Assembly: GCF_000220705.2 (NCBI RefSeq)
Contig: NZ_CP023202.1
Span: 1,116,001-1,180,000 of the forward strand
DNA: 64,000 nt
DNA from: Streptomyces xinghaiensis S187
GTDB taxonomy: Bacteria; Actinomycetota; Actinomycetes; Streptomycetales; Streptomycetaceae
Reading direction: 5' to 3'
The notes beneath the pieces were generated by a model. The model had not been told where the DNA came from. It saw only the letters and a program-made list of their open reading frames with translations, and did not search any database. Below, in pieces: positions 56,922 through 64,000 of this stretch; the stretch's first letter is position 1, and every line of letters begins with the position of its first letter. A program made the position numbers and the translations under genes.

Positions 56922-59780
56922 TCAGTCCGCCAGCAGGCGAGCCAGTTCCAGCCGCGTCTCGGCCGCCGCCACCTGGTCCATCGCCTGCTCACAGATCTCG
57001 ACCGCTTCCCGGAGCTGCCGCTCGGCCTCCTCGCGGCGCCCCAGCCGGGCGTTGACGCTCCCCAGACGGCGCAGGATGCGGATCTCACCCACCATGTCGC
57101 GGCTCTCCCGCACCACGCCGAGCAGTTCCCTCAGCACCGCGTCGGCCTCCTCGTACCGCCCCTGATGCTGCATGAGGTCACTCAGCACATACCGGGCCTG
57201 GGACCGGACCCGGTTGCCGCCGGTCGCGCCGCACACGTCGAAGGCCTCGTCCAGATGGCGTGCCGCGCCCTGTTCGTCCTCCCGGTCCAGCTCGATCCGG
57301 GCCATGTGGAGCAGGACGTTGGCCCGTCCGATGCTGTCTCCGACCCGGGTGAACTCCTCCAGGGCCGACCGGTAGGACTCCATGGCGTGTTCCTCGCGGC
57401 CGCGGCGCTGTTCGAGCAGGGCCCGGTTGCGCAGCGCCATCGCCCGGCCGTGCGGGTCGTCGATATCGGAGAAGATCACCAGGGCGGAGTCGAGCCGGCG
57501 GCCGGCCGCGGTGAGCTGGGAGCGGCTGAGGTGGAGCGTGCTCAGGGAGCAGAGCAGGGCCGCTTCCCCGCGGCGGTTGCCGGCCGCGGTCACCGCTTCG
57601 AGGGCGCGCAGATGGGTGCGTTCCCAGTCGTCGAAGTAGCACCGGGCCTCGAACAGAGTGACCAGCGTGGTCGCCAGGTTCCAGCAGGGCTCGTCCAGAC
57701 CCGCGTCGGCGGCCAGGCCCACGGCCGAGCACAGTTGGGTGTGCTCCGACTCCAGCCAGCCCAGCGGGTCGGCGAGCACCTCGTCGAGGTAGGCGGCCGG
57801 GTGGTGCCACAGCGGCGCGTTTCCGTGCAGCACCGTGAAGTCGCCGCCGTAGATGCGGCGGTGGGCCTCGGCGGCCAGGGCGAGCCAGCCGCCGACGACT
57901 CTGCCCAGCGCGGCGTCACGGTGGTCGGCGGGGTCCTCGCGGTGCAGGTGCTCCCGGGCGAACAGCCGGATGAGCCCGTGCAGCCGGTAGCGCAGCTCTC
58001 CGGCACGGTCCGTGGTGGCGAACTCCACCATCTGCGCGTCGACCAGGGTTTCCAGGAGTTCGGCCGCCTGGTAGAGGTCCGTGTCCAGCAGCGCCGCGGC
58101 GACCCAGGGCGGGAAGGCGGTGCCGTCCAGCGCGCTGAGCAGTCGCAGCAGCAGCCGGGCGCGATCGCTCAGGCCGTCGTAGCTCAGGGCCAGGCTGGAG
58201 CGGACGACCAGTTCGCCGTGGGCGAGTTCGTCCAGCCGGCGGCGCTCGTCGGAGAGCCGCTCCAGCATCCAGGCCAGCGACCAGTGGGGGCGGGCCGCGA
58301 GCCGGGCGGCGACGATGCGCAGGGCCAGCGGCAGGTGCCCCACCATGCGGACCAGTTCGCCGGCCGCGGCGTCCTCGGAGCCGGCCCGCTGCTCCCCGAT
58401 GACCTTCGCCAGCATCCCGAGGGCCTCGTCATGTCCGAAGACGTCCACGTCCAGGACACGGGCGCCGGCCAGGCCGGTGAGCCGGACCCGGCTGGTGACG
58501 AGGACGGCGCAGTCGCCGCTTCCCGGCAGCAGCGGCTGGACCTGGGTGTCGGTGGCCGCGTCGTCGAGAACCACGAGGGCGCGCCGGCTCGCCAGCAGGT
58601 GCCGGTACATCTCCGCGCGTTCCTCGGTGGACTCCGGGATCGAGGTGCCCGGGATGCCCAGGGCCCGCAGGAACCGGCCGAGCACGTCTCCGGCCGCTGC
58701 CGGGCTGTTCCGGGTGCCGCCCAGGTCGCAGTAGAACTGGCCGTCGGGGAACCGGTCGGCGAGCCGGTGGGCCAGGTGCACGGCGAGGGCGCTCTTCCCG
58801 GCGCCCGGTTTGCCGGCGAGGACGACCACCCGGGTGGCGCGGTGGTCCCCGTCGTCGCCGAGCAGCCGGGTGGCCTCGTCGATGCGGCCCTCCCGTCCGG
58901 CGAAGTCGCTGATGTCAGTGGGTAGTTGGCGGGGGGCCACCAGTCCGGGCGGGGCCGGCGGCTCCGGCCGGCGGACGGACGACACGGGTCGGCCGGGCCG
59001 CAGCCCGGGGTCGCCGGCGAGGATCGCGGACTCCAGGTTCCGCAGTTCCTCCCCGGGCTCCAGGCCGAGTTGCTCGATCAGCAGCCGGCGCCCCCTGCGG
59101 TAGGTCTCCAGGGCCTCGGCCTGGCGGCCGGAGCGGAAGAGGGCCAGCATCAGCAGGCTCCGCGCCCGCTCGCGCAGCGGGTGCTCGTCGACCAGCGCGC
59201 TCAGTTCCCCGATCAGCTGGTGGTGCCGGCCGAGGCGCAGCTGGAGTTCCATGGAGGTCTCCGTGGCGGCCAGCCGCTCCTCGTTGAGCTGGACGGCCCG
59301 GGCCTGCAGCCGGGGGCTGGGCATACCGCTCAACGCGGGGCCGCGCCAGAGGGCCAGGGCCCGCCGCGTGTGCTCGGCGGCGTCGGCGGTGCGGTCCCGG
59401 CGGGCGAGTTCCTCGGCCCGGGCCATGAGAGCGGTGAACAGCCGGGCATCGACCTGCTCGTCGGGGACCTGCAGCAGATAGCCGGGTTCCCGGGTGAGGA
59501 TGACGTGTTCGTGTTCCGCCTTGGTCAGGCCGGTCCGGAGCGCGGAGACGGCGATGTGGACCTGGGTGCGGGCGGTGGGCGGGGGGTCGTCGTCCCAGAG
59601 CACGTCGATCAGGTGGTCGATGCCGACCACGCGGTTGGCGCCCAGCAGGAGCGCACTGAGCACGGTCTGCTGCCGTCCGCGGGGGATGCGGACGCTGCGC
59701 CGGTCCGGGGTCTCCACGGCCAGCGGGCCCAGTATCCGGTAGACCGGTGAATCCAGCCCCACTTCGGGCGTCACGACCAC
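56922..59780 (-). CDS. AfsR/SARP-family regulator with BTAD, NB-ARC ATPase and TPR domains
   Basis: 952 residues. Order: OmpR-type winged helix (about 10-95; VYRILGPLAVETPDRRSVRI, GRQQTVLSALLLGAN), bacterial transcriptional activation domain (about 100-250; VDARLFTALMARAEELARRD, EALETYRRGRRLLIEQLGLEPGEEL), NB-ARC ATPase with Walker A VLAGKPGAGKSALAVHL (about 320) and ALVVLDDA, and C-terminal tetratricopeptide repeats (about 680-950). Such proteins activate secondary-metabolite clusters, with ATP binding and TPR-sensed signals controlling DNA binding. The adjoining adenylation/flavin-reductase genes on the same strand are the likely target. GTG 59780 follows AAAGGA. Confidence 0.92.
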   Translation of the reverse strand: MVVTPEVGLDSPVYRILGPLAVETPDRRSVRIPRGRQQTVLSALLLGANRVVGIDHLIDVLWDDDPPPTARTQVHIAVSALRTGLTKAEHEHVILTREPGYLLQVPDEQVDARLFTALMARAEELARRDRTADAAEHTRRALALWRGPALSGMPSPRLQARAVQLNEERLAATETSMELQLRLGRHHQLIGELSALVDEHPLRERARSLLMLALFRSGRQAEALETYRRGRRLLIEQLGLEPGEELRNLESAILAGDPGLRPGRPVSSVRRPEPPAPPGLVAPRQLPTDISDFAGREGRIDEATRLLGDDGDHRATRVVVLAGKPGAGKSALAVHLAHRLADRFPDGQFYCDLGGTRNSPAAAGDVLGRFLRALGIPGTSIPESTEERAEMYRHLLASRRALVVLDDAATDTQVQPLLPGSGDCAVLVTSRVRLTGLAGARVLDVDVFGHDEALGMLAKVIGEQRAGSEDAAAGELVRMVGHLPLALRIVAARLAARPHWSLAWMLERLSDERRRLDELAHGELVVRSSLALSYDGLSDRARLLLRLLSALDGTAFPPWVAAALLDTDLYQAAELLETLVDAQMVEFATTDRAGELRYRLHGLIRLFAREHLHREDPADHRDAALGRVVGGWLALAAEAHRRIYGGDFTVLHGNAPLWHHPAAYLDEVLADPLGWLESEHTQLCSAVGLAADAGLDEPCWNLATTLVTLFEARCYFDDWERTHLRALEAVTAAGNRRGEAALLCSLSTLHLSRSQLTAAGRRLDSALVIFSDIDDPHGRAMALRNRALLEQRRGREEHAMESYRSALEEFTRVGDSIGRANVLLHMARIELDREDEQGAARHLDEAFDVCGATGGNRVRSQARYVLSDLMQHQGRYEEADAVLRELLGVVRESRDMVGEIRILRRLGSVNARLGRREEAERQLREAVEICEQAMDQVAAAETRLELARLLAD

Positions 59781-59984
59781 ACGTTCATCCTTTCCCGGCT
59801 ACAGGTCAGGTGTTCGATACGGTTGCCCTGCGAACTCTGTGGGGGCGCTGTTCTGACGGCTCATCACCGCTGTGCACAGCCCGGCGAGTGTAACCCGGGA
59901 GTGAAGCTGTGGGCACGACGGATAAGAGCCATGGTCCCGGGCGGCGTTTCTGCCATGTCACCGGCGGCGCGCCGCCCGGGGGGG

Positions 59985-61607
59985 TCATTCCGCGTGACCG
60001 TCCTCGCGCCACCCCCTCTCCCGCGCCGCCCGCCCGGCCAGCGCCGTCCGGTCGACCTTGCCGTTCGGGGTCACCGGGAGCTCGCCGGCCGTGAACGTCG
60101 TGCCCGGCACCATGTAGCCGGGCAGCGTCTGCCGGCAGAAGTCGGTCAGTTCCGTCTGTCCGGCCGGCGGCGTGCCCGGGGCGGGCACGACGAACGCGGC
60201 CAGTTCCGGTTCCCCCGAGGGCGGCTGCAGCACCAGGGCCGTGGCCGCGGTGACACCGGGGTGCTCCAACAGCCGGCGTTCGACCTCGCCGAGTTCCACC
60301 CGGTTGCCGCGGATCTGCACCTGGGAGTCGGCGCGTCCGCAGAAGTACAGCTCCCCGTGCTCCCCCCGGTAGGCCAGATCCCCGGTGCGGAACACGACCT
60401 GGCCGGAGCGCGGTTCGAGCGGATCGGGAACCAGCGCGGCCCGGGTGGCGTCCGGGTCGTCCCAGTAGCCGGTGAACAGGGCGGGGCTGCGCAGATATAT
60501 CTCGCCGGTGACACCGGGCTCCCCGATGGGCCGGCCCAGCTCGTCGATGACCGTCATCTCGGCGCCCGGGTGCGCGAAGCCGATGGAGAGCCGCTCCGTG
60601 TCCTCGGTGAGCGGGTCGGGAACGTCGGTGAAGGAGCATGCCATCGACTCGGTGGCGCCGTAGCAGTTGACGAGCCGGGCCTGGGGCAGGAGTTGCTGGA
60701 GGCGGCGCAGTTCGGGCAGCGGGAACTCCTCCCCGCAGAACAGGACGCCGCGCACGGAGTCCAGCCGGGCGAGCTGGTCCGGAAGGTGCCGCAGCGCCTG
60801 CCGCCAGATCGACGGCACCCCGTTGACCTGGGTGGCGCCGGTCTCCCGCAGGACGCGCAGGAAGCGGCTCGGCCAGCGCAGCAGGGAGCGGGGAACGGGA
60901 ACGACGGCCGCCCCGCTGCCCAGCGCGAGTCCGATGTCCAGCAGGGAGAAGTCGAACTGCAGCGGGGAGGTGGTGGCGACCCGGTCCCGCTCGGTGACGA
61001 TGCCGTGGTGCAGCATGCCCCGGTAGAACGAGAGCACGGCGCGGTGGCTCATCACCACGCCCTTGGGTCGGCCCGTGGTGCCCGAGGTGAAGATGATGTA
61101 GGCGGTGTCGGTGGTGACGGATTCCCGGCGGTGGCGCCTGCGCGGTGCCGGGATGCGTTCGATCACCAGCCCGTCCGGCCCGAACCGCCCGTCGGCCGGC
61201 CGGCCCGTGAGCCCCTGGCGGCTCAGTCCCGCCGCGCGCAGGTAGAGCGCGGGGTCGGCGGTGGACAGGATGGTGCGCAGCCGCTCGTCCGGGGTCTCGG
61301 GGCTGACCGGGATGAACGGCAGTCCCAGTGAGGAGCAGGCCAGGAGGGCCGCGATGGCGTGGGCCGAGGTGTCGGACTCCAGGACGACCCGGTCCCCGAT
61401 GTCGAGGCCCAGCCCGTCCAGCCCGGCGGCGTACTCGTGGACCAGGTGCGCCAGCTGCCGGTAGGAGGTGGTGCGAAGGCCCTGCTCTCCGGTGTACTCG
61501 ACGACCGCGGGACGGTCCGGCGCGGTGCCGGCCGCGGCCAGCATGAACTCGTGCAGGGTCCCCGGCGGCGCGCCGACGGGGGTGGTGCTCTCCAGATGCA
61601 CGCTCAC
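59985..61607 (-). CDS. Stand-alone AMP-forming adenylation enzyme (acyl/aminoacyl-AMP ligase) 1
   Basis: 540 residues. Adenylation core motifs: YIIFTSGTTGRPKGVVMSHRAV (A3), QFDFSLLDIGLALGSGA (A4), VNCYGATE (A5), GEIYLRSPALFTGYW, YRTGDLAYRGEHGELYFCGR (A7/A8) and PVTPNGKVDR with A10 lysine. No carrier or condensation domain is attached, so the activated acid must be passed to a separate carrier protein. It is similar to free-standing ligases that load amino acids such as proline in pyrrole pathways, but the specificity pocket was not decoded. GTG 61607 follows GGAGG. It is co-directional with the flavin reductase and the second ligase. Confidence 0.88.
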   Translation of the reverse strand: MSVHLESTTPVGAPPGTLHEFMLAAAGTAPDRPAVVEYTGEQGLRTTSYRQLAHLVHEYAAGLDGLGLDIGDRVVLESDTSAHAIAALLACSSLGLPFIPVSPETPDERLRTILSTADPALYLRAAGLSRQGLTGRPADGRFGPDGLVIERIPAPRRRHRRESVTTDTAYIIFTSGTTGRPKGVVMSHRAVLSFYRGMLHHGIVTERDRVATTSPLQFDFSLLDIGLALGSGAAVVPVPRSLLRWPSRFLRVLRETGATQVNGVPSIWRQALRHLPDQLARLDSVRGVLFCGEEFPLPELRRLQQLLPQARLVNCYGATESMACSFTDVPDPLTEDTERLSIGFAHPGAEMTVIDELGRPIGEPGVTGEIYLRSPALFTGYWDDPDATRAALVPDPLEPRSGQVVFRTGDLAYRGEHGELYFCGRADSQVQIRGNRVELGEVERRLLEHPGVTAATALVLQPPSGEPELAAFVVPAPGTPPAGQTELTDFCRQTLPGYMVPGTTFTAGELPVTPNGKVDRTALAGRAARERGWREDGHAE

Positions 61608-61627
61608 GGCGGTTCTGCCTCCTGTGG

Positions 61628-62152
61628 TCAGGCGCTGCGGAGTTCCGGGGGCGCGGCCACGGCGTGGCCCACCCCGTCCAGCAGTACGAGCGGGGTGTCC
61701 ACGCGGGTCCGGGTGAGCCGCACGGTGCCCATCAGCAGCGTGTGGTCCAGCGCCGGGACGGCTTCCGCGAGCCGGCACACGACGGTGGCCGAGGCGTCGT
61801 CCAGGACGGGAACGCCGTCCCACAGCGAGTACGGCACCCCGTCGAAGCGGTGCCGGGGGTCGCCGGCGGCGAACCGGCGGCACAGCTCGCGCTGGTTCCA
61901 GGAAAGGACGTTCACGGCGAACTCCCCCGCGGACAGCACGTCGCCGAGCGTGCGGCCGGCCGAGCGCAGTGACACCACGAGTGTCGGCGGGCGCAGCGAC
62001 AGCGACATGACCGAGGTCGCGGTGCAGCCGGTGGCGCCGGCCGGGGTGGCCGCGGTGATCACGGTGACGCAGCTCGGGAAGCGGGACATGGTCCGGCGGT
62101 AGGAGGTCTCGTCCACGGCGTCCAGGACGCCGGTCCGCAGATCTGTGGTCAC
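61628..62152 (-). CDS. Flavin reductase (HpaC-type, NAD(P)H:FMN oxidoreductase)
   Basis: 174 residues. Split-barrel flavin reductase domain: FPSCVTVITAATPAGATGCTATSVMSLSLRPPTLVVSL (about 25-62) and FAVNVLSWNQRELCRRFA, then GVPVLDDASATVVCRLAEAVPALDHTLLMGTV near the C-terminus. It supplies reduced FMN/FAD to a separate monooxygenase or halogenase, so such an enzyme is expected outside the window. GTG 62152 with GGAGG upstream. Lies between two adenylation enzyme genes in one operon. Confidence 0.9.
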   Translation of the reverse strand: MTTDLRTGVLDAVDETSYRRTMSRFPSCVTVITAATPAGATGCTATSVMSLSLRPPTLVVSLRSAGRTLGDVLSAGEFAVNVLSWNQRELCRRFAAGDPRHRFDGVPYSLWDGVPVLDDASATVVCRLAEAVPALDHTLLMGTVRLTRTRVDTPLVLLDGVGHAVAAPPELRSA

Positions 62153-62166
62153 GCGCCACTCCTCCC

Positions 62167-63732
62167 TCAGACGTCCGCTGCCGGGGCCAGCGCCGTGGCC
62201 AGCACCTTGCGGTCGACCTTGCCGTTGGGGTTCAGCGGCAGTTCGTCGAGCGCCGTGATCTCCCGGGGCACCATGTAGGCGGGCAGCCGGGTGCGCAGCG
62301 CGTCGAGCAGCGCCTCCGGGTCGTCGGCGGTGCCGGTGTAGGCGGCCGCCAGTTCGATCTCGCCGTCCGGGGCCCGCAGGGCGACGACCACCGCCTCGGT
62401 GACTCCGGGCTGCCGGAGCAGGACGGCCTCGATCTCGCCCAGTTCGATGCGGTAGCCGCGCACCTTGAGCTGGTGGTCCAGCCGGCCGAGGTGGACGAGC
62501 TGGCCGTCCTCCGTGCGCACCCGGTCGCCGGTGCGGTACCAGTGCCCGGCCGTCAGCGGCTCCGAGCCGTCGTAGGGCGTGGCCCGCCGCCCGTCGAAGG
62601 AGTGGAACCGGCCGGTGTTGTCGGCCGGTTCCAGATAGCCGGGGAACCGCTGAGATCCGCGCACGCACAGCTCGCCGTCGTCGGCAGGGCGGCCGTCCTC
62701 GTCCAGGACGAGGTGCTCCTGGCCCGGGTAGGGGGTGCCGATGGGGACCGTGCCGTTGGCCGGGCGCGGCCAGTCCGCCACCTGCGCGGGCAGGCGGAAC
62801 TCGGTCCAGGTGACGGTCATCTCGGTCGGGCCGTAGATGTTCTCCAGCACCGTGTCCGGGGCCGCGTCCCGCCACGCCTCCGCCAGCTTCAGCGTCAGGG
62901 CCTCGCCACAGAACAGGCTCCACCGCAGCGTCGGCATGCTGCCGGGGGCCAGGGCGCGCAGCCGCAGCGCGATGGAGGCGACGGAGGGCACGGAGTTCCA
63001 GTGGGTGATGCGCCGGCGGTTGACGAAGCGGACCGGGGCGAGCAGGTCGTTCGGGCCGGGGACGACGAGGGTGGCTCCCGAGCCCCAGGCGGCGAACATG
63101 TCGTACACGGACGGGTCGAAGGTGAGGTCGAAGGTCTGTGAGACCCGGGCCCGCGGGCCCAGTTCGTAGCGCGGTATGACGTGCCGCAGGTAGGCGGATA
63201 CGTTGGTGTGCCGGATCGGCACACCCTTGGGGGTGCCCGTGGATCCGGAGGTGAAGAGGATGTAGGCCAGGTCGTCGCCGGTCGCGGCGGGGTCGGGGAG
63301 CGCGGGGACGGGCCCGGTGCGCAGGTCCCGCGTCTCGTCGGCGGTCAGCGCCAGGACAGGCACCGGCAGTTCACGCCACGCCGGCACGCGTGCGTCGGCG
63401 ATCACCAGGTCGAGCCCGGCGGCCTCGGCGATGGCGGTGTTGCGTGCCAGGGGGAAGCCGGGGTTGAGCGGGACGACCGTGGCGCCCAGTCGCTGGACGG
63501 CCAGATAGCCCGTGTAGGCCAGGGTGCAGCGGGAGGCGAGCAGCCCGACACGTGCCGGGACCCCGCCGTGCCGGTCCACGAGGCGGCCCGCGAGGCGGGC
63601 GGCCGCGGCGTCCAGTTCGGCGTAGCTCAGCGTGTCGTCCGCGACTTCGAGGGCGGTCTGCGCGTCGCCGTGCGCGGCGACGGACGCCGCGAACCAGTCG
63701 TACATCGTCCAGTTGGTCCGTTGGTCGGTCAT
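62167..63732 (-). CDS. Stand-alone amino-acid adenylation enzyme 2
   Basis: 521 residues. Motifs: YILFTSGSTGTPKGVPIRHTNV, QTFDLTFDPSVYDMFAAWGSGATLV, LENIYGPTEMTV, GELCVRGSQRFPGYL, WYRTGDRVRTEDGQLVHLGRLDHQLKVRGYRIELGEIEAVL and LPLNPNGKVDRKVLA with the A10 lysine. The full-length A domain without carrier or condensation domain resembles DltA-like and free amino-acid ligases. The preserved FDxxxD aspartate suggests an alpha-amino-acid substrate. ATG 63732 overlaps the preceding gene by ATGA and follows GGAGG. With the reductase and the first ligase it forms an activation-plus-oxidation module of a peptide-type natural product. Confidence 0.9.
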   Translation of the reverse strand: MTDQRTNWTMYDWFAASVAAHGDAQTALEVADDTLSYAELDAAAARLAGRLVDRHGGVPARVGLLASRCTLAYTGYLAVQRLGATVVPLNPGFPLARNTAIAEAAGLDLVIADARVPAWRELPVPVLALTADETRDLRTGPVPALPDPAATGDDLAYILFTSGSTGTPKGVPIRHTNVSAYLRHVIPRYELGPRARVSQTFDLTFDPSVYDMFAAWGSGATLVVPGPNDLLAPVRFVNRRRITHWNSVPSVASIALRLRALAPGSMPTLRWSLFCGEALTLKLAEAWRDAAPDTVLENIYGPTEMTVTWTEFRLPAQVADWPRPANGTVPIGTPYPGQEHLVLDEDGRPADDGELCVRGSQRFPGYLEPADNTGRFHSFDGRRATPYDGSEPLTAGHWYRTGDRVRTEDGQLVHLGRLDHQLKVRGYRIELGEIEAVLLRQPGVTEAVVVALRAPDGEIELAAAYTGTADDPEALLDALRTRLPAYMVPREITALDELPLNPNGKVDRKVLATALAPAADV

Positions 63733-64000
63733 CGGGACGTGTCCTCCTTCGGGATACGGGCCATGGTGGTGATCACGTCGTGGAACGCCTTCCGCACGAC
63801 GCCGGGGCGGGGGCGTCCGCGCTCCGCGGAAGCGGCGGCGAACCGCAGGGAGCGCGGCAGCTCCGACCAGCTCGCGGCGGCCGCGAGAGCGGGGGCGCGG
63901 GGCAGCAGCCCGGCGCCGGCGAGCCGGTGGAGCCGGTGCCTGTGGTGCCGTGCGGCGGCCCACAGGTCGTCGGTGTTGCGGGCCAGCGTCTCCCCGTCGG
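63729..64000 (-). CDS. Partial gene, 3' end (start outside window)
   Basis: The C-terminal 90 residues of a protein ending IPKEDTSR, whose stop overlaps the ATG of the adenylation enzyme gene. The visible part is rich in Ala, Arg and Leu (DDLWAAARHHRHRLHRLAGAG, LPRSLRFAAASAERGR), without an identifiable motif. Coupling to the adenylation gene puts it in the same operon. Its identity cannot be read from this fragment. Confidence 0.5.
   Translation of the reverse strand, partial: DGETLARNTDDLWAAARHHRHRLHRLAGAGLLPRAPALAAAASWSELPRSLRFAAASAERGRPRPGVVRKAFHDVITTMARIPKEDTSR

Noticed and set aside
57165..58925. A 586-codon open frame on the plus strand inside the AfsR-like gene
   Set aside because: Opposite strand of a clearly recognised BTAD/NB-ARC/TPR protein; composition is dominated by Gly, Val, Arg, Gln without motifs.

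Overview
The window is about 72% G+C. Third codon positions are strongly G/C, GTG starts are common, stop-start overlaps (GTGA/ATGA) are frequent, and many genes encode long secreted proteins. Together with a CebR-type operator, an LAxTG surface protein, an AfsR/SARP regulator and a terpene gene cluster, this points to a Streptomyces (or close relative) chromosome, probably a variable arm region rich in accessory genes. No rRNA, tRNA, transposase or CRISPR array was seen.

Layout. (1) 1-1855: a two-component aromatic demethylase/oxygenase operon (Rieske oxygenase tail, small Cys protein, ferredoxin reductase). (2) 2270-11403: a polysaccharide-degradation stretch with a secreted CE4 deacetylase, a GH9 cellulase behind a perfect CebR box and a GH10 xylanase behind repeated GAAAC/TTTC boxes. 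Between them lie a flavin/PNPOx-like protein, an aldo/keto reductase and an HNH endonuclease that looks like a phosphorothioate-DNA-dependent type IV enzyme. (3) 11642-13779: a Nudix hydrolase and a beta-helix-like membrane protein. (4) 13947-25260: a terpene gene cluster. An MFS exporter is divergent from an overlapping five-gene operon encoding a P450, a class I terpene synthase, a polyprenyl (probably GGPP) synthase, a second P450 and a very unusual 916-residue fusion of a UbiB/ABC1-type kinase with a class III aminotransferase; a convergent methyltransferase follows. (5) 25576-29547: a GH13 amylase with two starch-binding modules, and a small secreted protein. (6) 29602-36296: a probable defence island. 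It has a coiled-coil protein of unknown function, a 42-residue membrane peptide, and two tandem paralogues that join a PD-(D/E)XK-like nuclease domain to a Schlafen-group-3-type (DUF2075) helicase. Both paralogues are preceded by the same structured 5' leader, whose hairpin pairs with the G-rich ribosome-binding stretch. (7) 36582-39562: secreted proteins, an NmrA-like oxidoreductase and a TetR regulator with two clear operators. (8) 40044-45810: a polymorphic-toxin locus: a type VII-like secreted toxin with a nuclease tip, its Imm49 immunity gene, an extra Imm49 copy and eroded sequence between them. (9) 46047-55434: miscellaneous accessory genes (double-MerR regulator, HIT protein, probable DUF6892 gene plus a broken copy of its start, sortase-anchored DUF1996 protein, YdcF-like, DUF6069-like, VOC and phosphotransferase proteins). 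(10) 55516-64000: the edge of a peptide-type biosynthetic cluster, with a LysR regulator, a small secreted peptide carrying a DTPWP repeat, an AfsR-like regulator, two stand-alone adenylation enzymes, a flavin reductase and the tail of another gene.

How the parts work together. The CE4/GH9/GH10/GH13 genes form a secreted saprophytic enzyme set, apparently controlled by LacI-family-type operators. In the terpene cluster, the prenyltransferase would supply the cyclase, the P450s would oxidise the hydrocarbon, and the aminotransferase half of the fusion could add nitrogen. The two most novel objects are the ABC1 kinase-aminotransferase fusion and the paired nuclease-helicase genes with their conserved leader RNA. 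All assignments were made by reading the sequence; no database search was run.
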